The position numbers and the translations under genes were made by a program. A stretch of 64,000 nt of DNA from Zasmidium citrigriseum (lineage: Eukaryota; Ascomycota; Dothideomycetes; Mycosphaerellales; Mycosphaerellaceae): assembly GCA_002786025.1 (NCBI GenBank), contig NHNW01000001.1:930001-994000 (forward strand), given 5' to 3'. Below the pieces are notes generated by a model. That model was not told the DNA's origin and did not search any database. It worked only from the letters and a program-made list of their open reading frames with translations. How positions within the stretch are numbered: the first letter of the stretch is position 1; every line of letters begins with the position of its first letter. Shown here one piece after another: positions 21,901 to 31,200 of the stretch.

Positions 21901-24686
21901 TCAAAGCCGGTCCTCTGCTTGTAGGTGCCTTCGACCCAGATGAACCTCCAGTTGCCTTTGTGCATGCTCCATTCCTCTGGGGCGATTTCGCCGTAATGGT
22001 CGATGAGAGTGTCAATAAGACGCCGCATCTTGTCCTCAGCCTTGGCGCGGTACTCTGGATCGCCGTGCAGGGAGTCAATCATTTTCACGACTCCTCGATC
22101 TCGTCTGATGTAGAAGGCGTAATAATGATATCCGCAATGGTTGACGACACCATACACCCGGCGAACGTTGTCCAAGGGCTCGAAGGGTGGCCGGAAAGCA
22201 CCAATATCCGAAGTCAAATCCTCTTGCGATCGCGTGTTGTACAAGCTGTCCATAGACTGAGCGTCTGCAACGTTGACCGGCATAGACTCAGCGTCCGCAA
22301 CCTGCGCTGGTGGGTTATTGCCCTCCGCATCGCAATGAGTGGCCACAAGAGCTTCGATAACTCTGTTTGTGAGCATACGGCCCTCACGCAGAGAAAGCAC
22401 GTCCTCAACCGCCAGCTCCTTTTCGGCGACCTTCTTCTTACGTTTGCCGCCGTTTCGGCCGCCAAAAAACTCGTCGATCATCGACTTTAGGTTGACTTCA
22501 ATCATGGAAGGAGGCCCGGTCGGAAAGAAATTCGCCTTCTCCCAATGCCGGTAGACTTCATCGATATCGCGCTGCACTCCTGCGTTCAGACGTTTGAAAG
22601 CGTCCTGAGCTTGTGCCTTGGCTGGTCTCGTCGACGTGCTCATGCCAAAACCTGCATCGGTGACGACCTCTCCGCCGAATAGGGCCGAAATATCGTCAGG
22701 AGACTCGACTTGCGGCTTCTTGCCCTTCTTGTTCTTCTTGTCATCGAGAGGTCGAATGGAATCTCTGGGATAGTCCACTCCCATTCGTGCACTCATATCC
22801 TTCAGATACCGGAGACGGAGCTCGTTACATTGGGCAGTCAACTCCTTCCTGTCTGGCCAAACGGGCATTTCTCCAATCAGGAGGCCCAGGCTGATCGCAG
22901 TAGCCATTGTGCCGCAGTGGACAACGCCCTTCTGGGCCGTGGTCGGCTTCTTGTGGAAAGACCATCCCTTTTGTTGCCAATCGTTGCATGGATGCACGGA
23001 AAGCAGATTTGCAAAGACTGTCAAGACATTGCGACTCGTCTCATCGTGATCGTCCGATGGCAAAGTATCCCAGATCGATATCGAACCGACGCGCTCGCCA
23101 ACGTTCGACTCCAAGTCAGGCTCGATCTTCGCAGTGATCCAGTGCCAGCCAACGTTGAATGGTACAATCACGAAGGTGGCGTCGCCGTCGAGCACAGGTA
23201 GGTCCTTGAAGAATCCCTTCTGCCATGCGCCATTGGGTGGTGGCTGCGATACTGCCTCACGCATTGCGGTCAAGGCTCTTTGCTTGTCACCGCCGATGTC
23301 CAACCAGTGCTGCAGTTGAGAGGGGTTGGCGAGCTTTCCCTTTCCAGAATACTGGTCTCTGTACAGGAGAAGAATGTTGCCAATGATGGTGTCACCGTAC
23401 CAGAATGCTATCATGTCCTCGGGATTTGCGGGTGATGGGCGCATCGCCGACCAGTGGTTCAAGTCCATGTGGTCAAATTCCTCATCTGGTACGAGTAGGA
23501 CGTCGTAAGGATCATTCCATAGATGGTTGTCATCCACTTTCCCCTGGTAAAGCTTCACGACGTCGACCAGGATTCGGGCGAACTCCGTGCCGTTGTCAGC
23601 CTCCAATTCGAGTGCGGTGAGAAGGCCAGCAACTTCGTTGCGATTGGCTTCAGCCTTCCTCAGGGCGTCAGTGTTCTTGTCCGAATCTCCGCTGGTGAAG
23701 TAGCTTTCCCGCCAGTTGTCGTCGTCGTCTATTACCATGGCCGAGTCGATCGAAGACCCTGCGAGCTCGTCTGCAGGAGCAGATGAGGCAGGCTGCTCTT
23801 GACCGGTCGGGCTTTCCTGTGCTTGCTCAGCCTTGCCTGCCACTTGTGGCACGTCCTTCTCCTTCTTGATCGACACCGGAGACGGCAGCTTAGGCCTTTC
23901 AGGCTCGCCATGTTCCAAGGTCTTTGATGGCGGATCGATCACTTCGGCGGATCCCTCTGGTACTCCGTCGTCGTCCGCCTCTTTCACGATCTCCGGAAGT
24001 TGGGCTTCGATGTCCAGACGCGGCTTCTTCGAGCTGTCTTCAGCCTCGTTCTCGCGAGGTCGTTTCTCGCCAACGTTGTGTTCGACGTTTGGAACTGGGG
24101 ATTGCGAGACAGGAGGCTGTTCTGGATCCAGGACTGCCGGTTGGACCGCATGAGCACACTGGGGCTCCGAAGCTTGACCGTCGTCGATGTCGGTCGCCTT
24201 TCGATGTGAGCGATCGAGCACAGTCTTCTTCCCTCCCTTGCCGCGCGTGGACCGGCCCTTGGGCAGAACGTTCATCCCAAACGATTTGAACCCGTTTTGA
24301 GAAATGGTTTCGGCGAGACTTGAGGTCTGACGAGTTCCGCCGACTGGATCTCGTCCAATTGAACTCTCATTGCCGTTCAATCGGGCCTGTCCTGTGTCTC
24401 GACCGCGCACGACTGGTCGCCTGTCAGAAGGCTGAGGCTCGTATCCTCCATGTCGACCTCCTGGGCCGGGCAAGCTTGATCGTCCGCTGGCTTGCGGTTC
24501 ATGATTGCCTCCACTTTGGCGTAGGGGCTGTCCGGCGGCCTGATACCCACGACCGGCACCGTCTACCGGACGTGATGGGCCACTTGGTCGTGGAGCTGAC
24601 CCACGTTCGGTGGCCCTGTGATTCGGACCAGCCGCTGGGGCCCAACGCTGATCACGCTGGAAGCGGTCATTTGGCAGATGTGCCAT
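18942..24686 (-). CDS. Giant protein with two Ulp1/C48 peptidase domains and Myb-type repeats (1914 aa)
   Basis: A single exon. Residues 1-420 are disordered and charged. Domain 1 (about 430-620) has the Ulp1 order: GWHWI (His515), ISIWDTL (Asp540), and Cys591 in VVHCGTM with a Gln just before. Domain 2 (about 800-960) has GYHYYAFYI (His854), MIDSL (Asp871), and Cys930 in TGFDCGVHAY, again with a Gln before. Both triads look complete, so both could cut isopeptide or Ubl-precursor bonds as deSUMOylases do. A winged-helix-like stretch (about 1020-1110), a CxEC...CDDC pair (about 1480-1530) and two Myb/SANT-like repeats (WTAAEDEVL, Trp1642; WTQVEDEL, Trp1759) follow, then an acidic tail of repeated DDDSE units. 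This suggests a nuclear, DNA- or chromatin-bound Ubl protease. Two copies of a hairpin repeat sit 12 nt upstream of the ATG. Confidence 0.85.
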   Translation of the reverse strand: MAHLPNDRFQRDQRWAPAAGPNHRATERGSAPRPSGPSRPVDGAGRGYQAAGQPLRQSGGNHEPQASGRSSLPGPGGRHGGYEPQPSDRRPVVRGRDTGQARLNGNESSIGRDPVGGTRQTSSLAETISQNGFKSFGMNVLPKGRSTRGKGGKKTVLDRSHRKATDIDDGQASEPQCAHAVQPAVLDPEQPPVSQSPVPNVEHNVGEKRPRENEAEDSSKKPRLDIEAQLPEIVKEADDDGVPEGSAEVIDPPSKTLEHGEPERPKLPSPVSIKKEKDVPQVAGKAEQAQESPTGQEQPASSAPADELAGSSIDSAMVIDDDDNWRESYFTSGDSDKNTDALRKAEANRNEVAGLLTALELEADNGTEFARILVDVVKLYQGKVDDNHLWNDPYDVLLVPDEEFDHMDLNHWSAMRPSPANPEDMIAFWYGDTIIGNILLLYRDQYSGKGKLANPSQLQHWLDIGGDKQRALTAMREAVSQPPPNGAWQKGFFKDLPVLDGDATFVIVPFNVGWHWITAKIEPDLESNVGERVGSISIWDTLPSDDHDETSRNVLTVFANLLSVHPCNDWQQKGWSFHKKPTTAQKGVVHCGTMATAISLGLLIGEMPVWPDRKELTAQCNELRLRYLKDMSARMGVDYPRDSIRPLDDKKNKKGKKPQVESPDDISALFGGEVVTDAGFGMSTSTRPAKAQAQDAFKRLNAGVQRDIDEVYRHWEKANFFPTGPPSMIEVNLKSMIDEFFGGRNGGKRKKKVAEKELAVEDVLSLREGRMLTNRVIEALVATHCDAEGNNPPAQVADAESMPVNVADAQSMDSLYNTRSQEDLTSDIGAFRPPFEPLDNVRRVYGVVNHCGYHYYAFYIRRDRGVVKMIDSLHGDPEYRAKAEDKMRRLIDTLIDHYGEIAPEEWSMHKGNWRFIWVEGTYKQRTGFDCGVHAYQNFMDALYRDDGIKAFHDASTLRLRIIMRLGRWMRGIGVCGDEDALEDELHEQWKAGPPASAVAASQEVESSNATISVNDSFEMVAQGQTATGPAPDLFNAVLDKSGRKHPAQMLSYRQIVVKLLLDVPQEGLTFEELVKRYTSFNHMHGIPNKQRYRYGLLNVVNKRKNGAIVIEDRETGKFRLKDHEMKNLYASDSAADWYGKETQKEYPHYIDMADDIQTRPYLMIVPVRFSHKREGDEEQMLKDAATKSVDMWDLVFGGRAEPARLINKANEMEADDLAMCHIYNMKIRKSHSEVFEDDSGKVTEADQNVKEILEDANRIAEERGAAALVTFLVVGLDAWTTDAPSILRMVKMYSWLRFRMTIAMPVSCVEGVAVFKERKHRRHISDGIAWAHFDLDLTSEIYDEVIKNPKAKIQRVRKDQMALVHLMREVSDWKEERLPALVEDYEDLPNRSEAFPIGHALMNGLHRHTFIPKLDIDKACRECESTTTGEEWRRDREQRADLICDDCTRPPQTISLQEDEELEHLPIEQGATPEALGMDSAIYPQSFINLLLTAKGNMAHQRLMKCFPDGLEDSTLKARIKQVRTKLATAGFETWWAKNKLKEVPVQHDWHSRDPTPQDLGIDAVIYPPGFISVVRDPQYATAVPISTVSHFFPGVQKKSIRGRVYQLKRYLQRARIPVSRSSGINNTSPTAAQTSTQGAPWTAAEDEVLRAGRNRRPQPDSFPEIAKRLPGRNGRNCRKRYARLVKVAPKKPKKPKEPKEPSLTSHDLKTLLSSSKAGHDWDDVVGQLESDSEDNLRTTYERLRTVQTLARGNGQDRWTQVEDELLTTLRSMGLTWPDIARCLPRRTHPSCRIRHLRISPESKGADSESDEATDMDGSEDGDGEDDDSEDDDSEDDDSEDVRPSDDHETTDIAPSQSLFVSDQDEVDEGSDGSDESEEIVVAQDRRRNLQPRVLEAQGDHVPDKGHGRYNLRR

Positions 24687-24698
24687 TTTGATATTAAA

Positions 24699-24790
24699 GG
24701 GAGCAACACCCGAAAGGGTGGCTCAAAGACTCCGAAGAGTTGGGTTTTGGGAGCGACACCCGAAAGGGTGGCTCAAGGTCTCCGAAGAGA
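24699..24790 (-). repeat. Two tandem copies of a 50-bp double-hairpin module in the Ulp1-like gene leader
   Basis: Copies begin at 24699 and 24749. Read on the mRNA strand, each has a small hairpin with a UUCG loop (UCUC-UUCG-GAGA in one, ACUC-UUCG-GAGU in the other) followed by a two-tier hairpin: outer stem GAGC/GCUC, inner stem CACCC-UUUC-GGGUG. The copy nearest the gene ends 12 nt before the AUG. The same module occurs before the helicase gene at 32137. Stem bases change in pairs between copies, which supports a folded RNA. Confidence 0.8.
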
Positions 24791-25415
24791 AGTCGATGGC
24801 GGCAGCGGAAACGCTGCGAACAAGAGTACGATGACGAGAACACCGCACGAACAAGTGTGGCCTATACCACCGCTGAAGAGAGAAGAAGAAGAGAAGAAAG
24901 AAGCTCGGCGTGCGCGTCTCGATATCGCGTCACCGCCATTCGGTTGTAGTTTGGGAAGTCGCCAGGCTGCCCAGCTTCGCTCCTTCCATCTTGCCTCGTG
25001 AGGACCCATCCCAAGCCCCACACCACGTGGTGATCCTGGAATCAATCTTGTCGCGCCGTATCTGCTGGACTTCCATCATTGTTCAAAATGTGCAGTATTG
25101 GCTGCGAGTATATTGTGTTGTGGCTGGCAGCTGGCTTGACCAAGGGGTTTGGTGGGCGGCCAAACTTCGCGACTGTCCGATTTGTTCTGTGACCAGCTTT
25201 CAGTGTCCTTCCTTGATGCAACGACCTCAACGACATTACTTGTTGCTCTTGAATTGAATGCTATCGGCTCCAGCATTGCTTCGTATTCATCTCTCCCGTC
25301 TAGCAGTTGGTGGCAGCTCTGCAGTAGACAGTGTCAGCTTTTTGAGGTCCTGTATGAGTGGTATCGCTGTTGGACTCCGGTCTGTTCATTGACCTACAAA
25401 TGCAATTCCACCCAC
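24791..25415. other. Upstream region of the Ulp1-like gene
   Basis: Purine-rich stretch (24870-24910) then unique sequence. No gene seen; it should contain the promoter and any remaining 5' leader of the Ulp1-like gene. Confidence 0.5.
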
Positions 25416-26173
25416 TTATTCAGGACCGTGTCTAGCACCGACTTTTCTACAACCTCCTCGCCATCGCTGCTCCGCTGGTTTTGCTTGTGCACTTACCTGC
25501 GCATGCCGCTCTCTTGACGTCTTGAACAGTCCGCGCCATCGGAAGTGCCTTCCAGGAGAGAGGTTGTCAGCAAGAGTTGGGATCGACTGAACTTCAGAAA
25601 ATGCTTCTGTTCCCTCGCTACGGCGCTCAGCATGCTGGTACAAGATTTGGCCCGTCAGTCATTGCATTCTGATCATTGCGACTATGGTTGCATGACATAC
25701 TGAGTGATCCTCCAGGATGCTCATCTGGTTGCTGGCAACGCTAACACAAAGACTGTAAACAATCAATGTCTGGTCGTCGTCTGTAATCGCTGTTGTGAAG
25801 ATCAATATGATCTTATCAGCCCTGGTTGCAAAGACGTCAGCAAGCGATTGTTTGTGTGCCTTCATTCGTTCCACCGACATTGAATCCATCCTCCTTGCAA
25901 TGATAGAACCTTGGAATTGACTTCGTTTTCTCGGAGGGATACTATACCCAACGCCGCCCTCGTTCCATAGAAGATAGCCGCCAGAGTAATACTCACGCGG
26001 CGGACGGAGTTGGCGGATTTCATCACGCTCTTATGAGTTGCTACCTCTTCTGCCGTCGAAAGATGTTTGGAAGCTTCTGCAGTTCTACACTCGGTATCAG
26101 TGGGAGCCTCATTCTCGATTATACGACAGACCTCTTCAACTTTGCTGGTCCATCTTTGTGTGGCGACTGCCAT
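25416..26173 (-). CDS. Unrecognised small multi-exon gene
   Basis: The first exon, 26173 to 25997, starts with a good ATG and encodes MAVATQRWTSKVEEVCRII and further charged helical sequence ending SVRR at a GTGAGT donor. An acceptor GGGTATAG follows at about 25942. Downstream coding-like segments are MKAHKQSLADVFATRADKI (about 25860-25700) and SIPTLADNLSPGRHFRWRG (about 25600-25500), separated by introns with GTATGT and GTAAGT donors. The phase from exon 1 to the next segment does not fit without a stop, so either one border is wrong or the gene is damaged. No family recognised. It is on the same strand as the helicase and Ulp1-like genes. Confidence 0.4.
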
Positions 26174-26910
26174 GTTTCCAGCCGATCGCAGAAGTCTGGG
26201 AATTGTGAAGGATGTTCATTCCCCGTGGCGCAGCCAATTGAACGTGGTACTTGGAAATCGGCCATAGGCTCACGTAGGTTGATTTTATCCGAGGTCAATG
26301 CTGCGTGGGTTGCGTACGACTCAAGCTGGGCTAGATCGAATGTTAGGTTGACCAGTACTTTCGGTGCGTGGAAGTACTCAGTATTCCGGAACAGTGGTAT
26401 GAGCGAGAGAACGACGTCCGCGAAGATTAGCCAGCCTTTGACATTGCTACCACATGAGCACCTCTCCCCTCCACCACTCGAAGTTTCGACAGAGTCCCTC
26501 TGCAGCGCCAGCAGCGTCCCATAAACCTCATGCCCATGTCCATTCCTCTGCTCATCAACTCATCACCTCATTACCGCCACCCGTGTCTCTTTGCCAGCTT
26601 CCTCGGTGTCATCAGCAATCATCTCCAGACCTCTCTCTTGCTAGCCATCGCGGCCACATCGGAACGGCTCGTGCTCGTGAGGTCCTCGCCATCGTACAGG
26701 TTGGTCTCCGTGTAGGTCTAGAATGCCCATCAGTCAGTTCCTGTCTTCATCAAGTTGCAAATGAACTTGTACTGCTTACCGAGTCTGCAAGTTCTTGAGG
26801 CCATGATGGACAGCATCGCTGAGTCTCTTTGGACCATGGTTATCTCGGTGTGAGGCCAGACTATGCTGATTCTGACTACCAGTTGTGGTGATGATGGTGG
26901 ACCCATGTTG
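26174..26910. other. Region between the unknown gene and the F-box gene
   Basis: On the minus strand, 26910-26650 continues the F-box reading frame after one stop, with a plausible intron (GTAAGC donor, CTGAC branch, TTCTAG acceptor) and a coding-like end ENLYDGEDL-type segment in a shifted frame (TETNLYDGEDLTSTSR). This looks like the eroded 3' half of the F-box gene. No other gene seen. Confidence 0.4.
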
Positions 26911-27298
26911 TTACGGGAGTCGCGCAGGCTTTCCACATTTGATTGGTGTCTTTCCCTTTGGCGAGTAGTAGTGGAGGGGCTCGGTCGGAATGGGCTTGAA
27001 CAACAGCGCCTGCTGGATCGGCGTCGAGCCTTCGATGACGGCTTGCCATTTGCGACAAACTCGCTGGGCACTGACGAGGAGGTTCTGGGCTGGCATCTCC
27101 AAGAAGATGGCTTCGAGGAGCTCAGTGGTGGCGAAGACGCGGTCAGAGACAGAGGGATCCGCGGTAGCGTCCTGTTTGACATCAGTGGAGTGAAACCCAT
27201 ATCTTGAGTGCACGACATACCTCATCTGCCTCCCCCTCCATGTTGCTGGTCATCGGTGTGGTGAGTGGCTCGGATGCTGTTGTTGACGTGGATTCCAT
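26911..27298 (-). CDS. F-box protein, short and probably truncated (112 aa)
   Basis: Exon 1 is 27298-27221 (MESTSTTASEPLTTPMTSN...), exon 2 is 27171-26911, with a 49-nt intron (GTATGT donor, CTGAT branch, ACAG). Exon 2 carries the F-box: VFATTELLEAIFLEMPAQNL followed by LLVSAQRVCRKWQAVIEGS and QQALLFKP, typical of the large F-box-only families of Dothideomycetes, which act as substrate adaptors in SCF ubiquitin ligases through Skp1. Family members usually continue for 150 or more residues; here TAA follows at codon 113, and coding-like sequence resumes after it with frame changes. The remaining N-terminal domain could still bind Skp1, but I consider the locus a likely pseudogene. Confidence 0.6.
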
Positions 27299-27689
27299 CT
27301 TCGAAGGGCGTTCGTAGTAGTTGGATGGCCAATCTGATCGCCTCGTTGTGTTCAGGCACGTTGAGAGGGTGATACAGACAGTATTTGGGCCACTCAATGT
27401 CATCGCATTGGTGTTCAATCGAATGGCGCTCTGTCTGGACAGTCTGCGGAAGAGGTTGCGGAACAGCGTGTGGGAGACCGTATGTGAGAGCTTGTTACGG
27501 AAGAGCTTTTCGATCGATGCTCGCCCTCTGCAGAATGCGAGTGCTGGACCGTTGGTGCCATTCAGTGAAGTCGCCGGTCCGCTTGTCGATAGTGAAGGCT
27601 CGGTGTTGGAGGCATTCAATTGCAACCAAAGGTTGGAATTCGGGTCTTGTGAGAGTTTGTCGAGGTGGAAGCTTCACGCTTCGTCTCTG
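27299..27689. other. Upstream region of the F-box gene
   Basis: Overlapping short frames on both strands; none has a domain or splice support. Probably the promoter of the F-box gene. Confidence 0.4.
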
Positions 27690-28196
27690 CTATTGCGAGA
27701 GCCTGCTTTGGATCCAGAGCTCTTGAGCACTAGCTTCATGTAGGTCGTTGGAAGGTGGATAGTCTCGAAGCAAGCTTTGGGGCGGTTTGCGGTTCATTGT
27801 TTGTTGAGCGTGCAGTTCCGTTGCTGCCCGGCGTTAGACTTCCGCGTGTGCAATACGTACAGGCGATAACATACCAAATTTGTGGGGCCTTTTCGATTGA
27901 ATGATGAGACTCAGGCCGTACTGATCTTCCACGTCACTGTCTTCAACCTCATTGAGGTGGGCGAGAGAAGACAGCTGCTTGGTCGCGTCTCGTAGTTGAT
28001 CGGCCATCAGGCGTAGAAGATGGAGTGAGGGTTTCGGTTTGGCAGTCTTCGGAGGTTCAGATTTCACGGCTTGGCTGGCGATAAGCCTTTCGATGTTTAA
28101 AAACGGTGCTCCTCCATCGCACCGAATCGTAGTGCACTCCGACAACGTCGTGTCCTTCAGCACTCCCGGGAGTTTGTTCGAAGCGATAACTCCTAA
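27690..28196 (-). CDS. Unrecognised coding segment, possibly the C-terminal end of a broken gene
   Basis: Two segments join well: 28196-27875, containing KRLGVIASNKLPGVLKD and, further on, LRLMADQLRDATKQLSSLAH, and 27823-27690, ending ASAQELWIQSRLSQ and a stop. The intron between has a GTATGT donor, CTAAC branch and GGGCAG acceptor. No ATG lies at the head of the frame; upstream is an acceptor-like GGTGTAG right behind the helicase stop codon. It may be a separate small gene with an unseen first exon or a relic. The sequence is helical and charged; no family recognised. Confidence 0.4.
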
Positions 28197-28241
28197 ACGC
28201 TTCTACACCCATGTCAGCAAGAAAGGATCAGACACTTACAT

Positions 28242-31200
28242 TCAAGTGCCACCACGTCCACCACGAGGACCACGAGGAGCCCCACGGTTGTTGCCAGGAC
28301 CCCCACGGTTGTTGCCTGGACCCCCACGGTTGTTGCCAGGACCGCCACGAGGAGTACCACCGCGACCACCGAGGCCGCGCTGGAGGTTCTGGCGGTGGCG
28401 GCCCTGGTTGCGAGAGTTGCGGTTCTCTTCCACCGAGTAGTTGTCCACCGTAGGGTTGGCCAGGGCTCGACCCTGCATGGCGTTTCGACCATCTCCACGG
28501 CCACGACCCCGGGTGCTCTGTTGCTGGTTGGCGGGAGGCTGTGTCAGCAACGAATCCCATTCGCTACGCACGTTCAAGCTGGGTTGGCCAGCAGTCGTGC
28601 GCAGCCCACGGCCGAAGTCTCCATACGACATGAAGTCCTTGTGATCCTTGATGTCGTAGAGCATCTGGCCAAACTTGTGGTATCTGCCGTTGGACCAGAC
28701 GAGTCGGTCATCGCCGTCGAGAAACGCTTGCCACCACTTCAAAAAGTTGCCAAAGAGGACCAGAGACTGCTTGCAACGAGAAAGGCCAACGTTAAGTCCA
28801 TGCGACTCATAGACGAACCCCAGATCCAGAGGCTTGCCAGCTATATTCCTCGTCATGGAAACAAGGACGATCTTGGCCTCGGCACCCTGGATCGCTCGCG
28901 TACTGGACACAGTGATGCGGTGTCCGGGCTTGCTCAGCTTGCGCTTGACGAGTCGCTCCTTGATGTAATTGACTTGCGCCTTGTAAGGTGCCAAGATCAA
29001 GAAGTCCTTCTGCGTGAGCTTGACGCCGTCCTTGGGGGCTTCTTCCTTGAGTGCCGCTTCGACGAGATCGCAGATGGCTTCGGCTTCCGTCTTGTTGATG
29101 TAGGAAGTACCGAGCTTCTCAGACTGGACTTGATCGCCGCTAACGTCCACGGCGACGCGACGGCGACCGTTCCAAGCGGGACCAAAGCGAGAAAGGACTT
29201 GCTTCCACGTTGTCCACTCAGGCGTGACCTCGCTGGTCTTCGGGTGATCCTTCAGCGGGTTGGCCTTGTACCAGAGCTTCGAGATCATCGCGGAGAGCTC
29301 AGGATGCATGCGATGCTGAACGTTGAGTTGCACCATGGCATCGGTCAGCTCACCAGATCTGCTCAGTAGGCCGAACAAAGACTTCTCCAGGACAGCAGCA
29401 TACTCGTTGGCTCCCTTGGATGGAACCATTGGCTTCAACTGCTGCTCGTCGCCAGCCAGAATCAAGAGCTCGAGATCTTGGAGGAAAGCGCCGACAGGAG
29501 TGAGCGCATCTGGCAGAGACGTGATGGCAGCCTCATCGCCGACGACGACCTTCGGGCGGTAGTGCCTCCTCAGCAAGCCGTGGGCAGAAGAGCTGTTCGT
29601 GCAGAAGACTACATCGACGCAGTTCTGGAGGTAGTACTTGCTCAAATCATCCTCGAGCTCAGCGCGGCGCAGATTGAGCTCCTTCTTCCGGTCCTTCTGG
29701 AGGCCGGTCTGCTTGAGCTCATTGACGATTCGCTTAAACTCAAGCGCCTTGTCGTTCATGGCGTGTCCACGGTCTCCAGCCCAGAGGTCGATCTTGGCGC
29801 CTCGCTTACGATAGAAGCCGTACTCCGGGTTCTCAGGATCTTCGAGATGACCCTCTTCGTCGACAAGCTCCCAGAGCAGCTCCCTGGACTCATCAGCCGC
29901 TGCAGTTGCTGCGTCGGTAGCTGTCTCGTTTCCGCCCATCGAGACATCGCCGTCCGAGTCGGTCTTGCGAGCGGGACCAAGGAAGCTGCCACGGTACCGG
30001 ATAATCTCCAGTCGGGCCTTGCGATCGCCGACGCCCTTGTCGAATCCCTTGAGAAGCTCGTCGACGGCGGTGTTGGAGGGCGCGCAGACGAGGACCTGGC
30101 GACGACGGGATTCCTTCTCAGCTTCCAACAGCTTGCCGATCTCGATCAGCGCCTCGATGATGGCCGCGAGGGTGGTGCTCTTGCCGGTGCCAGGAGGTCC
30201 GACCAGGAGAAAGATTCCGTGGAGTGCCTGCCGAAGTGCCTTGAAAAGGGCCGTAGCCTGCATCTCGTTGAGGCCATGACCGAAAGTCTTGACTTTGGGC
30301 TCAATCGGCGTCCAGTGCTTCTCCTGGATCTCGTTGGCCAGGCTGCCGGCGTTTCGAGTGGTCGGAGGTGCGTGGAAGACCAAGTTGCCGATGTCCACGC
30401 CCTCACGAAAGCCGCCGCCTCGCTCAGGAATGAGACCACGCTGGATGGTCTCGATGGTGGCGCGGTGTCGAGAAGATGGAGTGACATCGTCCTTGAGCTC
30501 AACCTTGACCGCGATTTGGATGGAGTTCTGGCCGTCCGGAATGGTCAGCGGAGGACCCAACGCAGTACAGACAACTTCAGCGCCAGAGTTCCGGTGGTCG
30601 TTGATGGTGTAGCCATTGAACTCCAGAGCTCGACGATCGCCGCTGGCCATGATGGTGACACGCTTGTCGACTTCTACCTGCACGTCTGTCCCGGACAGGA
30701 CGTTCTCGGGCATCTTCAACTCGACAATGTAGCAGTTCTTCTGCCGGGGGTGCGGAATGAACTTGCCAGTCATCTGCTCGATGCCGGCGAAAGCAGCTCG
30801 GATGATCTTCGACTGATACTCGCGATCACGAGCAATGGACATGCGATATTCGAAGGCCATGGTCTCGACATCCGGGAAGCATTCTTCGACACCGGCGTAG
30901 GGGAAAGATGCCCATGAGTGAGGAGTTGGAGCCCCCATGACGGTACCGTCTTCCTCGACGAAGACGCGCCACTTCTTGACCAGCCAGCGCGGAACAGCGA
31001 GTTCCCATATCTGGCAGTATGCCGAGTCGATGTTGGGCTCGCCTTGGGGGATCTGGAGCCTATAGAACCAGTTGTTGCCGTGCAGAGCGCAAGCGTCAAA
31101 GGCGCACTTGACGTAATTCCAGAACGCATCAACGCACTTGAAGCCTCCGTCCGGGAACATGCGGTAGACACTGAAGTCATTCGTATCAAGCAGGCCGAGT

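Noticed and set aside
21174..24691. Several 90-220-codon plus-strand frames over the Ulp1-like gene
   Set aside because: Mirror frames of a GC-rich coding exon with both peptidase triads on the minus strand.
29478..30917. 479-codon plus-strand frame (and 28395-29369) across the helicase
   Set aside because: Antisense to conserved helicase motifs; no start context, introns or domain.
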